The notes beneath the pieces are model-generated. The model saw only the letters and a program-made list of their open reading frames with translations, was not told where the DNA came from and did no database searches. Made by a program: the position numbers and the translations under genes. Below are positions 8,427 to 16,198 of a stretch of 64,000 nucleotides of DNA, in pieces; position 1 is the stretch's first letter, and each line of letters starts with the position of its first letter. Source of the DNA: Nocardia farcinica (GTDB taxonomy: Bacteria; Actinomycetota; Actinomycetes; Mycobacteriales; Mycobacteriaceae); NCBI RefSeq assembly GCF_001182745.1, contig NZ_LN868938.1, positions 2,976,001 through 3,040,000 of the forward strand, written 5' to 3'.

Positions 8427-9845
8427 TCAGACGCCGGCTTCGCTGACGTCCGCGATCAGGTCCGGCGCGCGGCGCGTCCAGTCGGTGGCCGATTCGTAGG
8501 TGTGGCCGACCCGCAGGACCGTCGCTTCGTCGAACGGCTTGCCGATGATCTGCATGCCGATCGGCAGACCGGTGGCGGTGAAACCGCACGGCACCGACAT
8601 GGCGGGCAGGCCGGTGAGATTGCCCGGCGCGCACGTGCGCACGTAGGCGTTGATCAGCGGCTCGCTCATCCCGTCCGGCCAGGTGAACTCACCCTGTCCG
8701 GCGGGCGCGGCCGCGCGCGGAACGGTCGGCGCCAGCACCGCGTCGAGGCCGTCGAACATCTCCCGCCAGCCCTGCTGCAACAACGTCCTGGCCCGCAGCG
8801 CCCGGATGTAGTCGGTGGCGAGCACCATCTCGCCCGCCTCCAGCATCAGCCGCACGTCCGCCTCGTAGCGGTCGGCCCGCTCGCGCAGCGCCTCCTGGTG
8901 GTAGGCGCTGGCCTCGGCCACGAAGACGGCGTACTCGACCGGCATGTACTGCTCCGGCAGCGGCAGCGCGACCTCGCGCACGTGCGCGCCCGCGTCGGCG
9001 AGGACGTGCACGGCGGCGCGGTAGGCGGCCTCCACCTCGGGATCGATGTGGTCGAAGAAGTAGTTCGTCGGCACCCCGACGGTCATGCCGCGCACGTCGG
9101 CGACCAGGCTCGCGCGGTAGTCGGGCACCTCGGCGTCCACGGTGGCGGGATCGCGCGGGTCGAAACCGGCGAGTTCGCCCAGCAACAGCGCGTTGTCGGC
9201 GACGGTGCGGCCCATCGGCCCGATGTGGTCCAGCGACCAGCTCAGCGAGGTGGTGCCGTAGCGGGAGACCCGCCCGTAGGTCGGCTTGATGCCGGTGACG
9301 CCGCAGAGGGCGGACGGGATGCGGATGGACCCGCCGGTGTCGGTGCCGATCGCGCCGAGCACCATGCGCGCGGCCAGCGCCGCGCCGGACCCGCCGCTGG
9401 ATCCACCCGGGATGTGGTCCGGATGCCAGGGGTTGCGCGTCGTGGGAGTCACCACCCCGTAGGCGAATTCGTGGGTGTGGGTCTGGCCGACGAGCACCGC
9501 GCCCGCGCGGTCGAGCCGTTCGACGACCGCCGCGTCGTCCTCGGGGACGTGCCCGGCGCGGCTGCGCGAACTCGAGGTCGTCTCCACTCCGGCGCGGTTC
9601 ACCAGCGCCTTGACCCCGATCGGGATGCCGTGCAGCGGTCCGCGGCGCCGGCCCGCCGCGATCTCCTCGGCCGCCCGCGCGGCCTGCACGGTCGCGGCCT
9701 CGGCGGTGACCACCGAGAACGCGCCGATGACGGGTTCGTGCCGCGCCACCTGGTCGAGCACCGACTCGGTCAGCTCGACCGGGGACAACCGGCCGGCGGC
9801 GATCTCCTCGCTCGCCTCGCTCAGCGTCAGATCACAGGGCCGCAC
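8427..9845 (-). CDS. Amidase-signature hydrolase
   Basis: A 472-residue amidase-signature enzyme with the Lys-Ser-cisSer triad blocks: IGVKALVNRAG (Lys), GGSSGGSGAAL (cis-Ser) and GTDTGGSIRIPSALCG (nucleophile Ser). The start is a GTG at 9845, four bases after the stop of a GatC/AtzG-like small protein, so the two should form a two-subunit amidase. Related pairs include AtzE-AtzG and GatA-GatC. The substrate is some amide, carbamate or biuret-like compound and is not determined. GatB is absent, which argues against the tRNA amidotransferase itself. Confidence 0.92.
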   Translation of the reverse strand: MRPCDLTLSEASEEIAAGRLSPVELTESVLDQVARHEPVIGAFSVVTAEAATVQAARAAEEIAAGRRRGPLHGIPIGVKALVNRAGVETTSSSRSRAGHVPEDDAAVVERLDRAGAVLVGQTHTHEFAYGVVTPTTRNPWHPDHIPGGSSGGSGAALAARMVLGAIGTDTGGSIRIPSALCGVTGIKPTYGRVSRYGTTSLSWSLDHIGPMGRTVADNALLLGELAGFDPRDPATVDAEVPDYRASLVADVRGMTVGVPTNYFFDHIDPEVEAAYRAAVHVLADAGAHVREVALPLPEQYMPVEYAVFVAEASAYHQEALRERADRYEADVRLMLEAGEMVLATDYIRALRARTLLQQGWREMFDGLDAVLAPTVPRAAAPAGQGEFTWPDGMSEPLINAYVRTCAPGNLTGLPAMSVPCGFTATGLPIGMQIIGKPFDEATVLRVGHTYESATDWTRRAPDLIADVSEAGV

Positions 9846-9848
9846 GGC

Positions 9849-10046
9849 TCACCTCCACCGCGCGTCGAAGGCGGTAGCCGGCGGCGTGTCGCCGAGCTCG
9901 AGCTCGCGCAGCCGGTCGATCTCGCCGTAGACGGAATCCAGTGCCGCGCCGACGATGTCGTGCCGCTCGTCCGGCAACGGCAGCCGGGCGAAGGCCGCCA
10001 GTTCCGCGACCCGCGCGGGCGGACGGGCCGTTGATCGATCACCCAC
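9849..10046 (-). CDS. GatC/AtzG-like small amidase partner
   Basis: A 65-residue protein from GTG 10046 preceded by an AGGAG site six bases upstream. Its sequence (VAELAAFARLPLPDERHDIVGAAL, then a second helix containing LRELELGDTPPA) has the two-helix plus proline-rich tail layout of AtzG/GatC subunits, which wrap around and stabilise the amidase. It ends three bases before the amidase start. Identification rests on size, pattern and position rather than on strong identity. Confidence 0.72.
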   Translation of the reverse strand: MGDRSTARPPARVAELAAFARLPLPDERHDIVGAALDSVYGEIDRLRELELGDTPPATAFDARWR

Positions 10047-10179
10047 AATCCACTCCTGACCTCGGATGTGTCCCTGATCACAGGGCTGCGGTGACCGTAT
10101 CGATCGCGTTCCCCCGCCTCCACCCCCGAAAAGGGGTAGACCCCGCCCCGCGCGCGGGCGGTGGCGGGGTCGGCGCGGC

Positions 10180-11703
10180 TCACAACTGCGCGTTGATCGT
10201 CTTCTGCTCGGTGTAGGCGTCGATGGCGGAGGCGCCGAGTTCGCGGCCCCAGCCGGACTGCTTGTAGCCGCCGAACGGCAGCGCCGCGTCGAAGGCGTTG
10301 TGCGCGTTGACCCACACGGTGCCCGCCTTGATCTGCCGGGCGGTGCGGTGCGCCTTGGAGATGTCGCGGGTCCACACGCTCGCGGCCAGGCCGTAGGGGG
10401 TGTCGTTGGCCGCGGCCGCGACACCGTCCTCGGCGTCGAACGGGGTGGCGACCACGACCGGGCCGAAGATCTCCTCCCGGTACACGCTGAAGGAGGACTG
10501 CACGTCCACCAGCACCGTCGGCTCCACGTAGAACCCGGAGTCGCCGTGCCTGCGCCCACCGCACAGGGCACGGGCGCCGTCGCGCAGGCCCTGGTCGATG
10601 TAGCCGGTCACCCGCTCGAGCTGCTCCTGCGAGACGAGCGGGCCCACCTCGGTGGTCGGGTCGAGGCCGGGGCCGAGCTTGCTGGCCGCGGCGATGTCGG
10701 CGACGCGCTGGGTGAACTCGTCGAAGATGCCGCGCTCCACCAGGATCCGGGTGCCGCTGGTGCAGGTCTGGCCGTGGTTGAACAGGAAGCCCGAGGCCAC
10801 CCCGGGCACCGCGAGGTCCAGATCCGCGTCGGCGAACACGACCTGCGGGCTCTTGCCGCCCAGTTCCAGGGTGACGCGCTTGAGGTTGCCCTTGGCCGCG
10901 TCCACGATCAGCTTGCCCACCTCGGTGGAGCCGGTGAAGGCGATCTTGTCCACGTCCAGGTGTCCGGCCAGCGCCGCACCGGCGTCGCCGTAGCCGGTCA
11001 CCACGTTGAGCACGCCGTCGGGCAGCCCGGCCTCGGCCATGATCTCGGCCAGGCGCAGCGTGGTCAGCGGGGTCTGCTCGGCGGGCTTGACGACGATGGT
11101 GTTGCCGCACGCCAGCGCCACCGGCAGCTTGAAGGCCACCATCAGCAGCGGGAAGTTCCACGGCGTGATCGCCCCGCAGACGCCGACCGGCTCGCGCAGC
11201 GTGTAGGCGTGCCACTGGGTGCCCGGCGCCCACGGCATCGACACCGGAATGGTCCGGCCCTCGATCTTGGTGGCCCAGCCCGCGTAGTACTGGAACAGTT
11301 CGGCGACCCAGGTGATGTCCACCGCCTGGGCGACCGCGGCGGACTTGCCGTTGTCCAGCGATTCCAGCTGCGCCAGTTCCTCGGCGTGCTCGAAGATGGC
11401 CTCGCCGATCCGGAACAGCAGCCGCTGGCGCTGCGCGGGCGTCCACAGCGACCATTCACCCTCGAACGCGGTGCGGGCGGCGCGCACCGCGCGGTCGACA
11501 TCCTCGGCGCCGCCGTGCGCGACGGTGGTCAGCACCTGCCCGGTGGCCGGGTCGACGGTCTCGAAGCTCCGGCCCGAGGCGGCGTCCACCCACCGGCCGC
11601 CGATGAACAACTGCTTGGGGCGGGCGAGCCAGTCGCGCACCTGGGGCAGAACGGGGGTCAGCGTCGAGGCGGACGCCTCGGAAAGCGTGTCGGTCACGGT
11701 CAC
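10180..11703 (-). CDS. NAD(P)-dependent aldehyde dehydrogenase
   Basis: A 507-residue aldehyde dehydrogenase. The general base is Glu280 in TLELGGKSP and the catalytic nucleophile is Cys314 in FNHGQTCTSGTR; the nucleotide-binding FTGSTEVGK lies at 256-264 and PWNFPLLM at 181-188. It oxidises an aldehyde to the acid. It is divergent from an AcoR-like activator, with two matched palindromic sites between them, an arrangement typical of inducible alcohol/aldehyde catabolism. The NDMA-type alcohol dehydrogenase at 19290-20405 could supply its substrate, though this is inferred. Confidence 0.95.
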   Translation of the reverse strand: MTVTDTLSEASASTLTPVLPQVRDWLARPKQLFIGGRWVDAASGRSFETVDPATGQVLTTVAHGGAEDVDRAVRAARTAFEGEWSLWTPAQRQRLLFRIGEAIFEHAEELAQLESLDNGKSAAVAQAVDITWVAELFQYYAGWATKIEGRTIPVSMPWAPGTQWHAYTLREPVGVCGAITPWNFPLLMVAFKLPVALACGNTIVVKPAEQTPLTTLRLAEIMAEAGLPDGVLNVVTGYGDAGAALAGHLDVDKIAFTGSTEVGKLIVDAAKGNLKRVTLELGGKSPQVVFADADLDLAVPGVASGFLFNHGQTCTSGTRILVERGIFDEFTQRVADIAAASKLGPGLDPTTEVGPLVSQEQLERVTGYIDQGLRDGARALCGGRRHGDSGFYVEPTVLVDVQSSFSVYREEIFGPVVVATPFDAEDGVAAAANDTPYGLAASVWTRDISKAHRTARQIKAGTVWVNAHNAFDAALPFGGYKQSGWGRELGASAIDAYTEQKTINAQL

Positions 11704-11758
11704 TCCGTTCGGAAGGGAACTATGTCGCAGACCACATTCCCCGGCACCGCACCGCCCG

Positions 11759-11821
11759 ACTGTTCAAGTACTGGACAAGCGCGGCGGCCCCGAACGGCCC
11801 GGTGTCCAGTTCCTGAACAGT
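11759..11821. promoter_or_regulatory. Pair of inverted 19-bp operator sites
   Basis: ACTGTTCAAGTACTGGACA (11759-11777) and TGTCCAGTTCCTGAACAGT (11803-11821) are reverse complements at 17 of 19 positions, 25 bp apart. Each copy is itself an imperfect dyad (TGTTCA-N5-TGGACA and TGTCCA-N5-TGAACA). They lie in the 188-bp gap between the aldehyde dehydrogenase and the AcoR-like activator. The natural reading is a pair of activator sites bound by the adjacent regulator's Fis-type domain. Confidence 0.68.
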
Positions 11822-11891
11822 GCGCGCCGACGCGGGCACGGTACCGTGATCTGGGACACATCGAGGAGGTCGTGCTATCTACACCACTGAG

Positions 11892-13493
11892 TTGATCGAG
11901 CGCCGCCGATTCCGCGAACCCATCGCGCGCTCCTGGCGGCGGGCCGCCCTGGCGGGCCTGGCACCCGACACCGTGCTGCGCGACGTGCGGGTGGTCGACG
12001 TCGATCCGCGCAGCCATCTGCTCGCCGCCGCCGCGCCGGTCATCGAGGAACTCAACGACCGGCTGGCCGAGACCGGGATGTGCACGGTGCTGGTCGACCG
12101 CGAGGGCCGGGTGGTGCACCGCTGGTGCGGCGACCCGCGCGCCGAGAACATCTTCGACGACCTGGCGATCGGGGTGGGCACCTCGCTGCTCGAGGAGGCC
12201 ATCGGCACCAACGCGCTGGGCACGGCGCTGGAGATGCGCACCGGCATCGCCGTGCACGGCGGCGAGCACTTCGCCGAGCGGCTGCGCGCGTTCAGCTGTT
12301 ACGGCCACCCGATCTTCCATCCGACCACCCGCCGCATCGAGGGCGTCCTGGACATCACCGTGCTGGCCCGGTCGGCGAGCCCGCTGCTGTCACCGCTGGT
12401 CGCCAAGGCCGTGGCCGACATCGAGCAGCAGTTGCTCGAGGGCAGCCGGATCTCCGAGCGGGTGCTGCTGGCCGCCTTCCAGACCGCCTCGCGCCGCAGC
12501 AGGCCGGTGGTCGCCGTCGGCGACGACATGTTCGTCACCAACATGGCCGCCTCCGATCTGCTCGACACCAGCGACATGGCGTTGCTGCGCAACCTGGCCG
12601 GCGACCTGTCCGGCAGCACCGAACTCGAACTCGAACTGCGCTCCGGGCAGGCGGTGCTCACCGCCGAGCGGGTGCCGGGCAGCCGCGGCGGGGTGCTGAT
12701 CTACATCCAGCCCACCGAGCGCCGCACTCCGCGCACACCCACCACCGGCGCGGCGCCGGTCGGACACGTGTGCATCTCCGGCCAGTCCGGCACCGGCCGG
12801 ACGACGGCGGCCAGGCAGCACGCGCCGCAGCGCCCGTACTCCGTGCTCACCGGCGGGCAGGCGATCATCGGCGGCTCGGCGGCCTGGGCCGAGCAGTTCG
12901 CCTCCATCGTCCGCGCCGAGCAGGGCACGCTGTGCATCGACGGCGTGGATCTGCTGCCGCCCGAGCTGATCGAGATCGTCACCCGGCACGCCCGCTCGGG
13001 CACCGCGCCGCACCTGGTGCTGACCTGCGGCCCGCTGGACGGGTTGCCCGGCCACGTGCGCGCCCTGCCCGCGCTGTGCGCGTCGACGGTCGAACTGCTG
13101 CCGCTGGCCAACCGCCTCGGCGAGCTGCCCGCCATCGCCGAGGCCATGCTCGCCGAGCTCGGTGCCGACAAGACCCATCACCTCACCCCGGGCGCCCTGC
13201 GCGCGCTCGGCGGGTACTGGTGGCCGGGCAACCTCAGCGAGCTGCACGCCGTGCTGGAACGGGCGGTGCGCGCGCACGCGGGCGGCGCCATCACCCCGGC
13301 CGACTTCCCCGCCCACCTGGCCCCGGACGGGCCGCCACGCGATCTGGCCCGGCTGGAGCGCGCCGAGCGCGACGCGATCGTCGCCGCGCTGCGCGGCTGC
13401 GGCGGCAACAAGGTCCGCGCCGCCCAGCAGCTCGGCATCTCCCGCACCACGCTCTACGCGAAGATGCGCACCCTGCGGATCCAGACCTACTGA
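11892..13493 (+). CDS. AcoR-like activator with degenerate ATPase domain
   Basis: About 533 residues. It opens with the AcoR-type helix FREPIARSWRRAALAGL, followed by a GAF sensor domain (about residues 60-190), a central NtrC-like ATPase region with a weak Walker A (GQSGTGRTT, near 295) and a C-terminal Fis HTH (NKVRAAQQLGISRTTLYAKM). The GAFTGA sigma-54 contact motif is not seen, so it probably works with other sigma factors, as proposed for similar actinobacterial proteins. The in-frame stop at 11847 leaves no ATG or GTG start; the choices are TTG 11892 or an unusual ATC at 11877, seven bases after AGGAGG. It likely activates the divergent aldehyde dehydrogenase gene. Confidence 0.86.
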   Translation: MIERRRFREPIARSWRRAALAGLAPDTVLRDVRVVDVDPRSHLLAAAAPVIEELNDRLAETGMCTVLVDREGRVVHRWCGDPRAENIFDDLAIGVGTSLLEEAIGTNALGTALEMRTGIAVHGGEHFAERLRAFSCYGHPIFHPTTRRIEGVLDITVLARSASPLLSPLVAKAVADIEQQLLEGSRISERVLLAAFQTASRRSRPVVAVGDDMFVTNMAASDLLDTSDMALLRNLAGDLSGSTELELELRSGQAVLTAERVPGSRGGVLIYIQPTERRTPRTPTTGAAPVGHVCISGQSGTGRTTAARQHAPQRPYSVLTGGQAIIGGSAAWAEQFASIVRAEQGTLCIDGVDLLPPELIEIVTRHARSGTAPHLVLTCGPLDGLPGHVRALPALCASTVELLPLANRLGELPAIAEAMLAELGADKTHHLTPGALRALGGYWWPGNLSELHAVLERAVRAHAGGAITPADFPAHLAPDGPPRDLARLERAERDAIVAALRGCGGNKVRAAQQLGISRTTLYAKMRTLRIQTY

Positions 13494-13566
13494 CCGGCGC
13501 GGCGCAGTTGCGATCGCGCTGAATGTAACCGGTGACCGGGGCGCCGAACACGGGCAGCCTTTCGGG

Positions 13567-15018
13567 GTGACTCGTGTGATCCGCTTCAACGCCTTCGACA
13601 TGAACTGCGTCGCCCACCAGTCCCCCGGGCTGTGGAAGCACCCCGAGGACCAGTCCTGGCGCTACAAGGACCTGGACTACTGGACCGAGCTGGCCCGGCT
13701 GCTCGAACGCGGCCGCTTCGACGGCCTGTTCATCGCCGATGTCCTGGGCACCTACGACGTCTACGGCGCCGGTGACGAGGCCGCGATCCGGCAGGCCGCG
13801 CAGATCCCGGTCAACGATCCGATGCTGCTGGTCTCGGCGATGGCGCTGGTGACCGAGCACCTGGGCTTCGGGGTCACCACGGGCACCGGTTTCGAGCACC
13901 CGTATCCGTTCGCCCGCCGGATGTCCACCCTCGACCACCTCACCAAGGGCCGCATCGGCTGGAACGTGGTCACCGGCTATCTGCCCGCGGCGGCACGCAA
14001 CATGGGCCAGACCGACCAGCCGGCGCACGACGCCCGCTACGACCACGCCGACGAATATCTCGAGGTGCTCTACAAGCTGTGGGAGGGTTCCTGGGAGGAC
14101 GACGCGGTGGTCCGCGACGCCGCGAACGGGGTGTTCACCGACCCGGCCAAGGTGCACCACATCGGCCACGAAGGCACCCACTTCCGGGTGCCGGGCGTGC
14201 ACCTGTCCGAGCCGTCCCCGCAGCGCACGCCGGTGATCTACCAGGCCGGGTCGTCGCCCCGCGGGGTGCGGTTCGCCGCGGAGAACGCCGAGGCGATCTT
14301 CACCGCCGCCCCGACCAAGGCGATCCTGCGCGAGACGGTCGGCACGATCCGCCGGGAACTCGAGATCGCCGGGCGCGACCCGTATTCGGTGCGGATCTTC
14401 AATCTGTCCACCGTCATCACCGCCGCCACCGACGAGGAGGCCGCGGCCAGGCACGCCGAGTACCTGTCCTACGGCGACCCCGAGGGCGCGCTGACCTTCA
14501 TGTCCGGCTGGATGGGCGTGGACCTGGCGCGCTACGGCCTCGACGAACCGGTCGGCAACGTCGATTCCAACGCGATCCTCTCGGCGGTCGCGGCGTTCCG
14601 CTCGGCCGATCCCGCGGGCGGTGAGTGGGCGATCCGCGACATCGCCGAGTGGGGCAAGATCGGCGGCATGGGACCGCTGTTCGTGGGTTCCGGTGTGCGC
14701 GTGGCCGACACGTTGCAGGAGTGGGTCGAGGAGACCGACGTGGACGGGTTCAATCTCGCCTACGCGATCACGCCCGGCTCGTTCGCCGAGTTCATCGAGC
14801 ACGTGGTGCCGGTGCTCACCGCGCGCGGCGCCTACCAGTCGGCGTACACGCCGGGCACGTTGCGGCACAAGCTGCTCGGCCGGGGCGACCGCCTGCCCGC
14901 CGACCACCGCGGCTCCCGCTACCGGGTCGGCGGGCCGCTGTCGACGATCATCGAGCGGCCGTCGACGGTGCCGTCGTCCTCGGCGTCCACCGCGACCCAA
15001 CCCGCGCGCGGGCGATAG
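13567..15018 (+). CDS. DszA/NtaA/SnaA-family flavin monooxygenase
   Basis: A 483-residue member of the luciferase-like monooxygenase superfamily, NtaA/SnaA/DszA branch: RFNAFDMNCVAHQSPGLWKHP at the N-terminus, YWTELARLLERGRFDGLFIAD, GRIGWNVVTGYLPAAARNMG and YQAGSSPRGVRFAAENAEAIF. These enzymes use reduced flavin supplied by a separate reductase to cleave C-S or C-N bonds. The GTG at 13567 is chosen; GTG 13576 is nearly equal. It is the first of three genes (next start 10 bp after its stop) that together look like organosulfur scavenging. No flavin reductase is encoded nearby. Confidence 0.9.
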   Translation: MTRVIRFNAFDMNCVAHQSPGLWKHPEDQSWRYKDLDYWTELARLLERGRFDGLFIADVLGTYDVYGAGDEAAIRQAAQIPVNDPMLLVSAMALVTEHLGFGVTTGTGFEHPYPFARRMSTLDHLTKGRIGWNVVTGYLPAAARNMGQTDQPAHDARYDHADEYLEVLYKLWEGSWEDDAVVRDAANGVFTDPAKVHHIGHEGTHFRVPGVHLSEPSPQRTPVIYQAGSSPRGVRFAAENAEAIFTAAPTKAILRETVGTIRRELEIAGRDPYSVRIFNLSTVITAATDEEAAARHAEYLSYGDPEGALTFMSGWMGVDLARYGLDEPVGNVDSNAILSAVAAFRSADPAGGEWAIRDIAEWGKIGGMGPLFVGSGVRVADTLQEWVEETDVDGFNLAYAITPGSFAEFIEHVVPVLTARGAYQSAYTPGTLRHKLLGRGDRLPADHRGSRYRVGGPLSTIIERPSTVPSSSASTATQPARGR

Positions 15019-15028
15019 GAGACCCGAC

Positions 15029-16198
15029 ATGACGATCCGTTTGCACTGGTTCCTGCCCACCTACGGCGACAGCCGCCTGATCGTCGGCGGCGGCCACGGC
15101 ATGCCCGCCGGGGCCGCGCACGGCGACCGGGACGCCTCGATCGACTACCTGGGTTCGATCGTGCGGGCCGCCGAGTCGTTCGGCTTCACCGGCGCGCTGA
15201 TCCCGACCGGCGCGTGGTGCGAGGACGCCTTCGTCACCGCCGCGCTGCTGGCCCGCGAGACCACCTCGCTGGCGTTCCTGGTGGCGTTCCGGCCCGGTCT
15301 GGTCAGCCCGACGCTCTCGGCGCAGATGGCGGCCACCTTCGCCCGTCACGCGCCAGGGCGCATCCTGCTCAACGTGGTGGTCGGCGGGGAGGCACACGAG
15401 CAGCGCGCCTTCGGCGACCACCTCGACAAGGACGCCCGCTACCGGCGCTGCGACGAATTCCTCGACGTCGTGCGCAGGCTGTGGGCGGGCGAGACGGTGA
15501 CGCTGGACGGCGAGCACATCAGGGTCGAGCAGGCCGCGCTGCCGACGCTGCCTGACCCGGTTCCGCCGCTCTACTTCGGCGGCAGTTCGGCCGCCGCGGG
15601 CCCGGTCGCCGCGCGGCACGCCGACGTCTACCTCACCTGGGGCGAGCCACCGGCGGCCGTGCGCGAGAAGATCGAGTGGGTCCGCGGCCTCGCCGAGCGG
15701 CAGGGCAGGCAGGTGCGGTTCGGCATCCGGTTGCACACCATCTCCCGGGACACCGCCGACGAGGCGTGGGCGCAGGCCGACCGCCTCGTCGCCGCCCTCG
15801 ATGACGACACCGTCCGCAGCGCCCAGCACGGCCTGCACCGCAGCCAGTCCGAAGGCCAGCGGCGCATGCTGGCGTTGCACGAGCAGCAGCGGCGCGAGGG
15901 CAGCTGGCACGACGCGCGCGCCCTGGAGGTGGCGCCCAACCTGTGGGCGGGGGTGGGTCTGGTGCGCGGCGGGGCGGGTACGGCGCTGGTCGGCAGCCAC
16001 ACCGAGGTGGCCGACCGCATCGCCGAGTACGCCGTGATCGGCATCGACGAGTTCATCTTCTCCGGCTACCCGCACCTCGAGGAGCTGTACTGGTTCGGCG
16101 AAGGGGTGGTGCCGATCCTGCGTGAGCGCGGGCTGTTCGCGGGTGCGGCGACGACGGTGGCGCCCGCGTCGATCCCGTTCGTCGGCGCGGCGCGATGA
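15029..16198 (+). CDS. SsuD-like FMNH2-dependent alkanesulfonate monooxygenase
   Basis: A 389-residue luciferase-like monooxygenase beginning MTIRLHWFLPTYGDSR, with GHGMPAGAA, ARHAPGRILLNVVVGGE and the C-terminal YAVIGIDEFIFSGYPHLEELYWFGEGV, all typical of SsuD and close relatives. SsuD releases sulfite from alkanesulfonates. GGAGACCC precedes the ATG. It sits between a DszA-like enzyme and an SfnB/DszC-like protein, overlapping the latter by four bases (ATGA). The exact sulfonate or sulfone substrate is unknown. A second SsuD-like gene begins at the right edge of the window. Confidence 0.9.
   Translation: MTIRLHWFLPTYGDSRLIVGGGHGMPAGAAHGDRDASIDYLGSIVRAAESFGFTGALIPTGAWCEDAFVTAALLARETTSLAFLVAFRPGLVSPTLSAQMAATFARHAPGRILLNVVVGGEAHEQRAFGDHLDKDARYRRCDEFLDVVRRLWAGETVTLDGEHIRVEQAALPTLPDPVPPLYFGGSSAAAGPVAARHADVYLTWGEPPAAVREKIEWVRGLAERQGRQVRFGIRLHTISRDTADEAWAQADRLVAALDDDTVRSAQHGLHRSQSEGQRRMLALHEQQRREGSWHDARALEVAPNLWAGVGLVRGGAGTALVGSHTEVADRIAEYAVIGIDEFIFSGYPHLEELYWFGEGVVPILRERGLFAGAATTVAPASIPFVGAAR

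Noticed and set aside
8427..10046. Glutamyl-tRNA(Gln) amidotransferase GatCA
   Set aside because: GatB is absent and the small protein is shorter than GatC; a separate two-subunit amidase is more likely.
10300..11895. Long plus-strand open frame opposite the aldehyde dehydrogenase
   Set aside because: High GC gives long antisense frames; this one has no family motifs, is low-complexity (Gly, His, Arg, Gln), and the opposite strand has a textbook enzyme.
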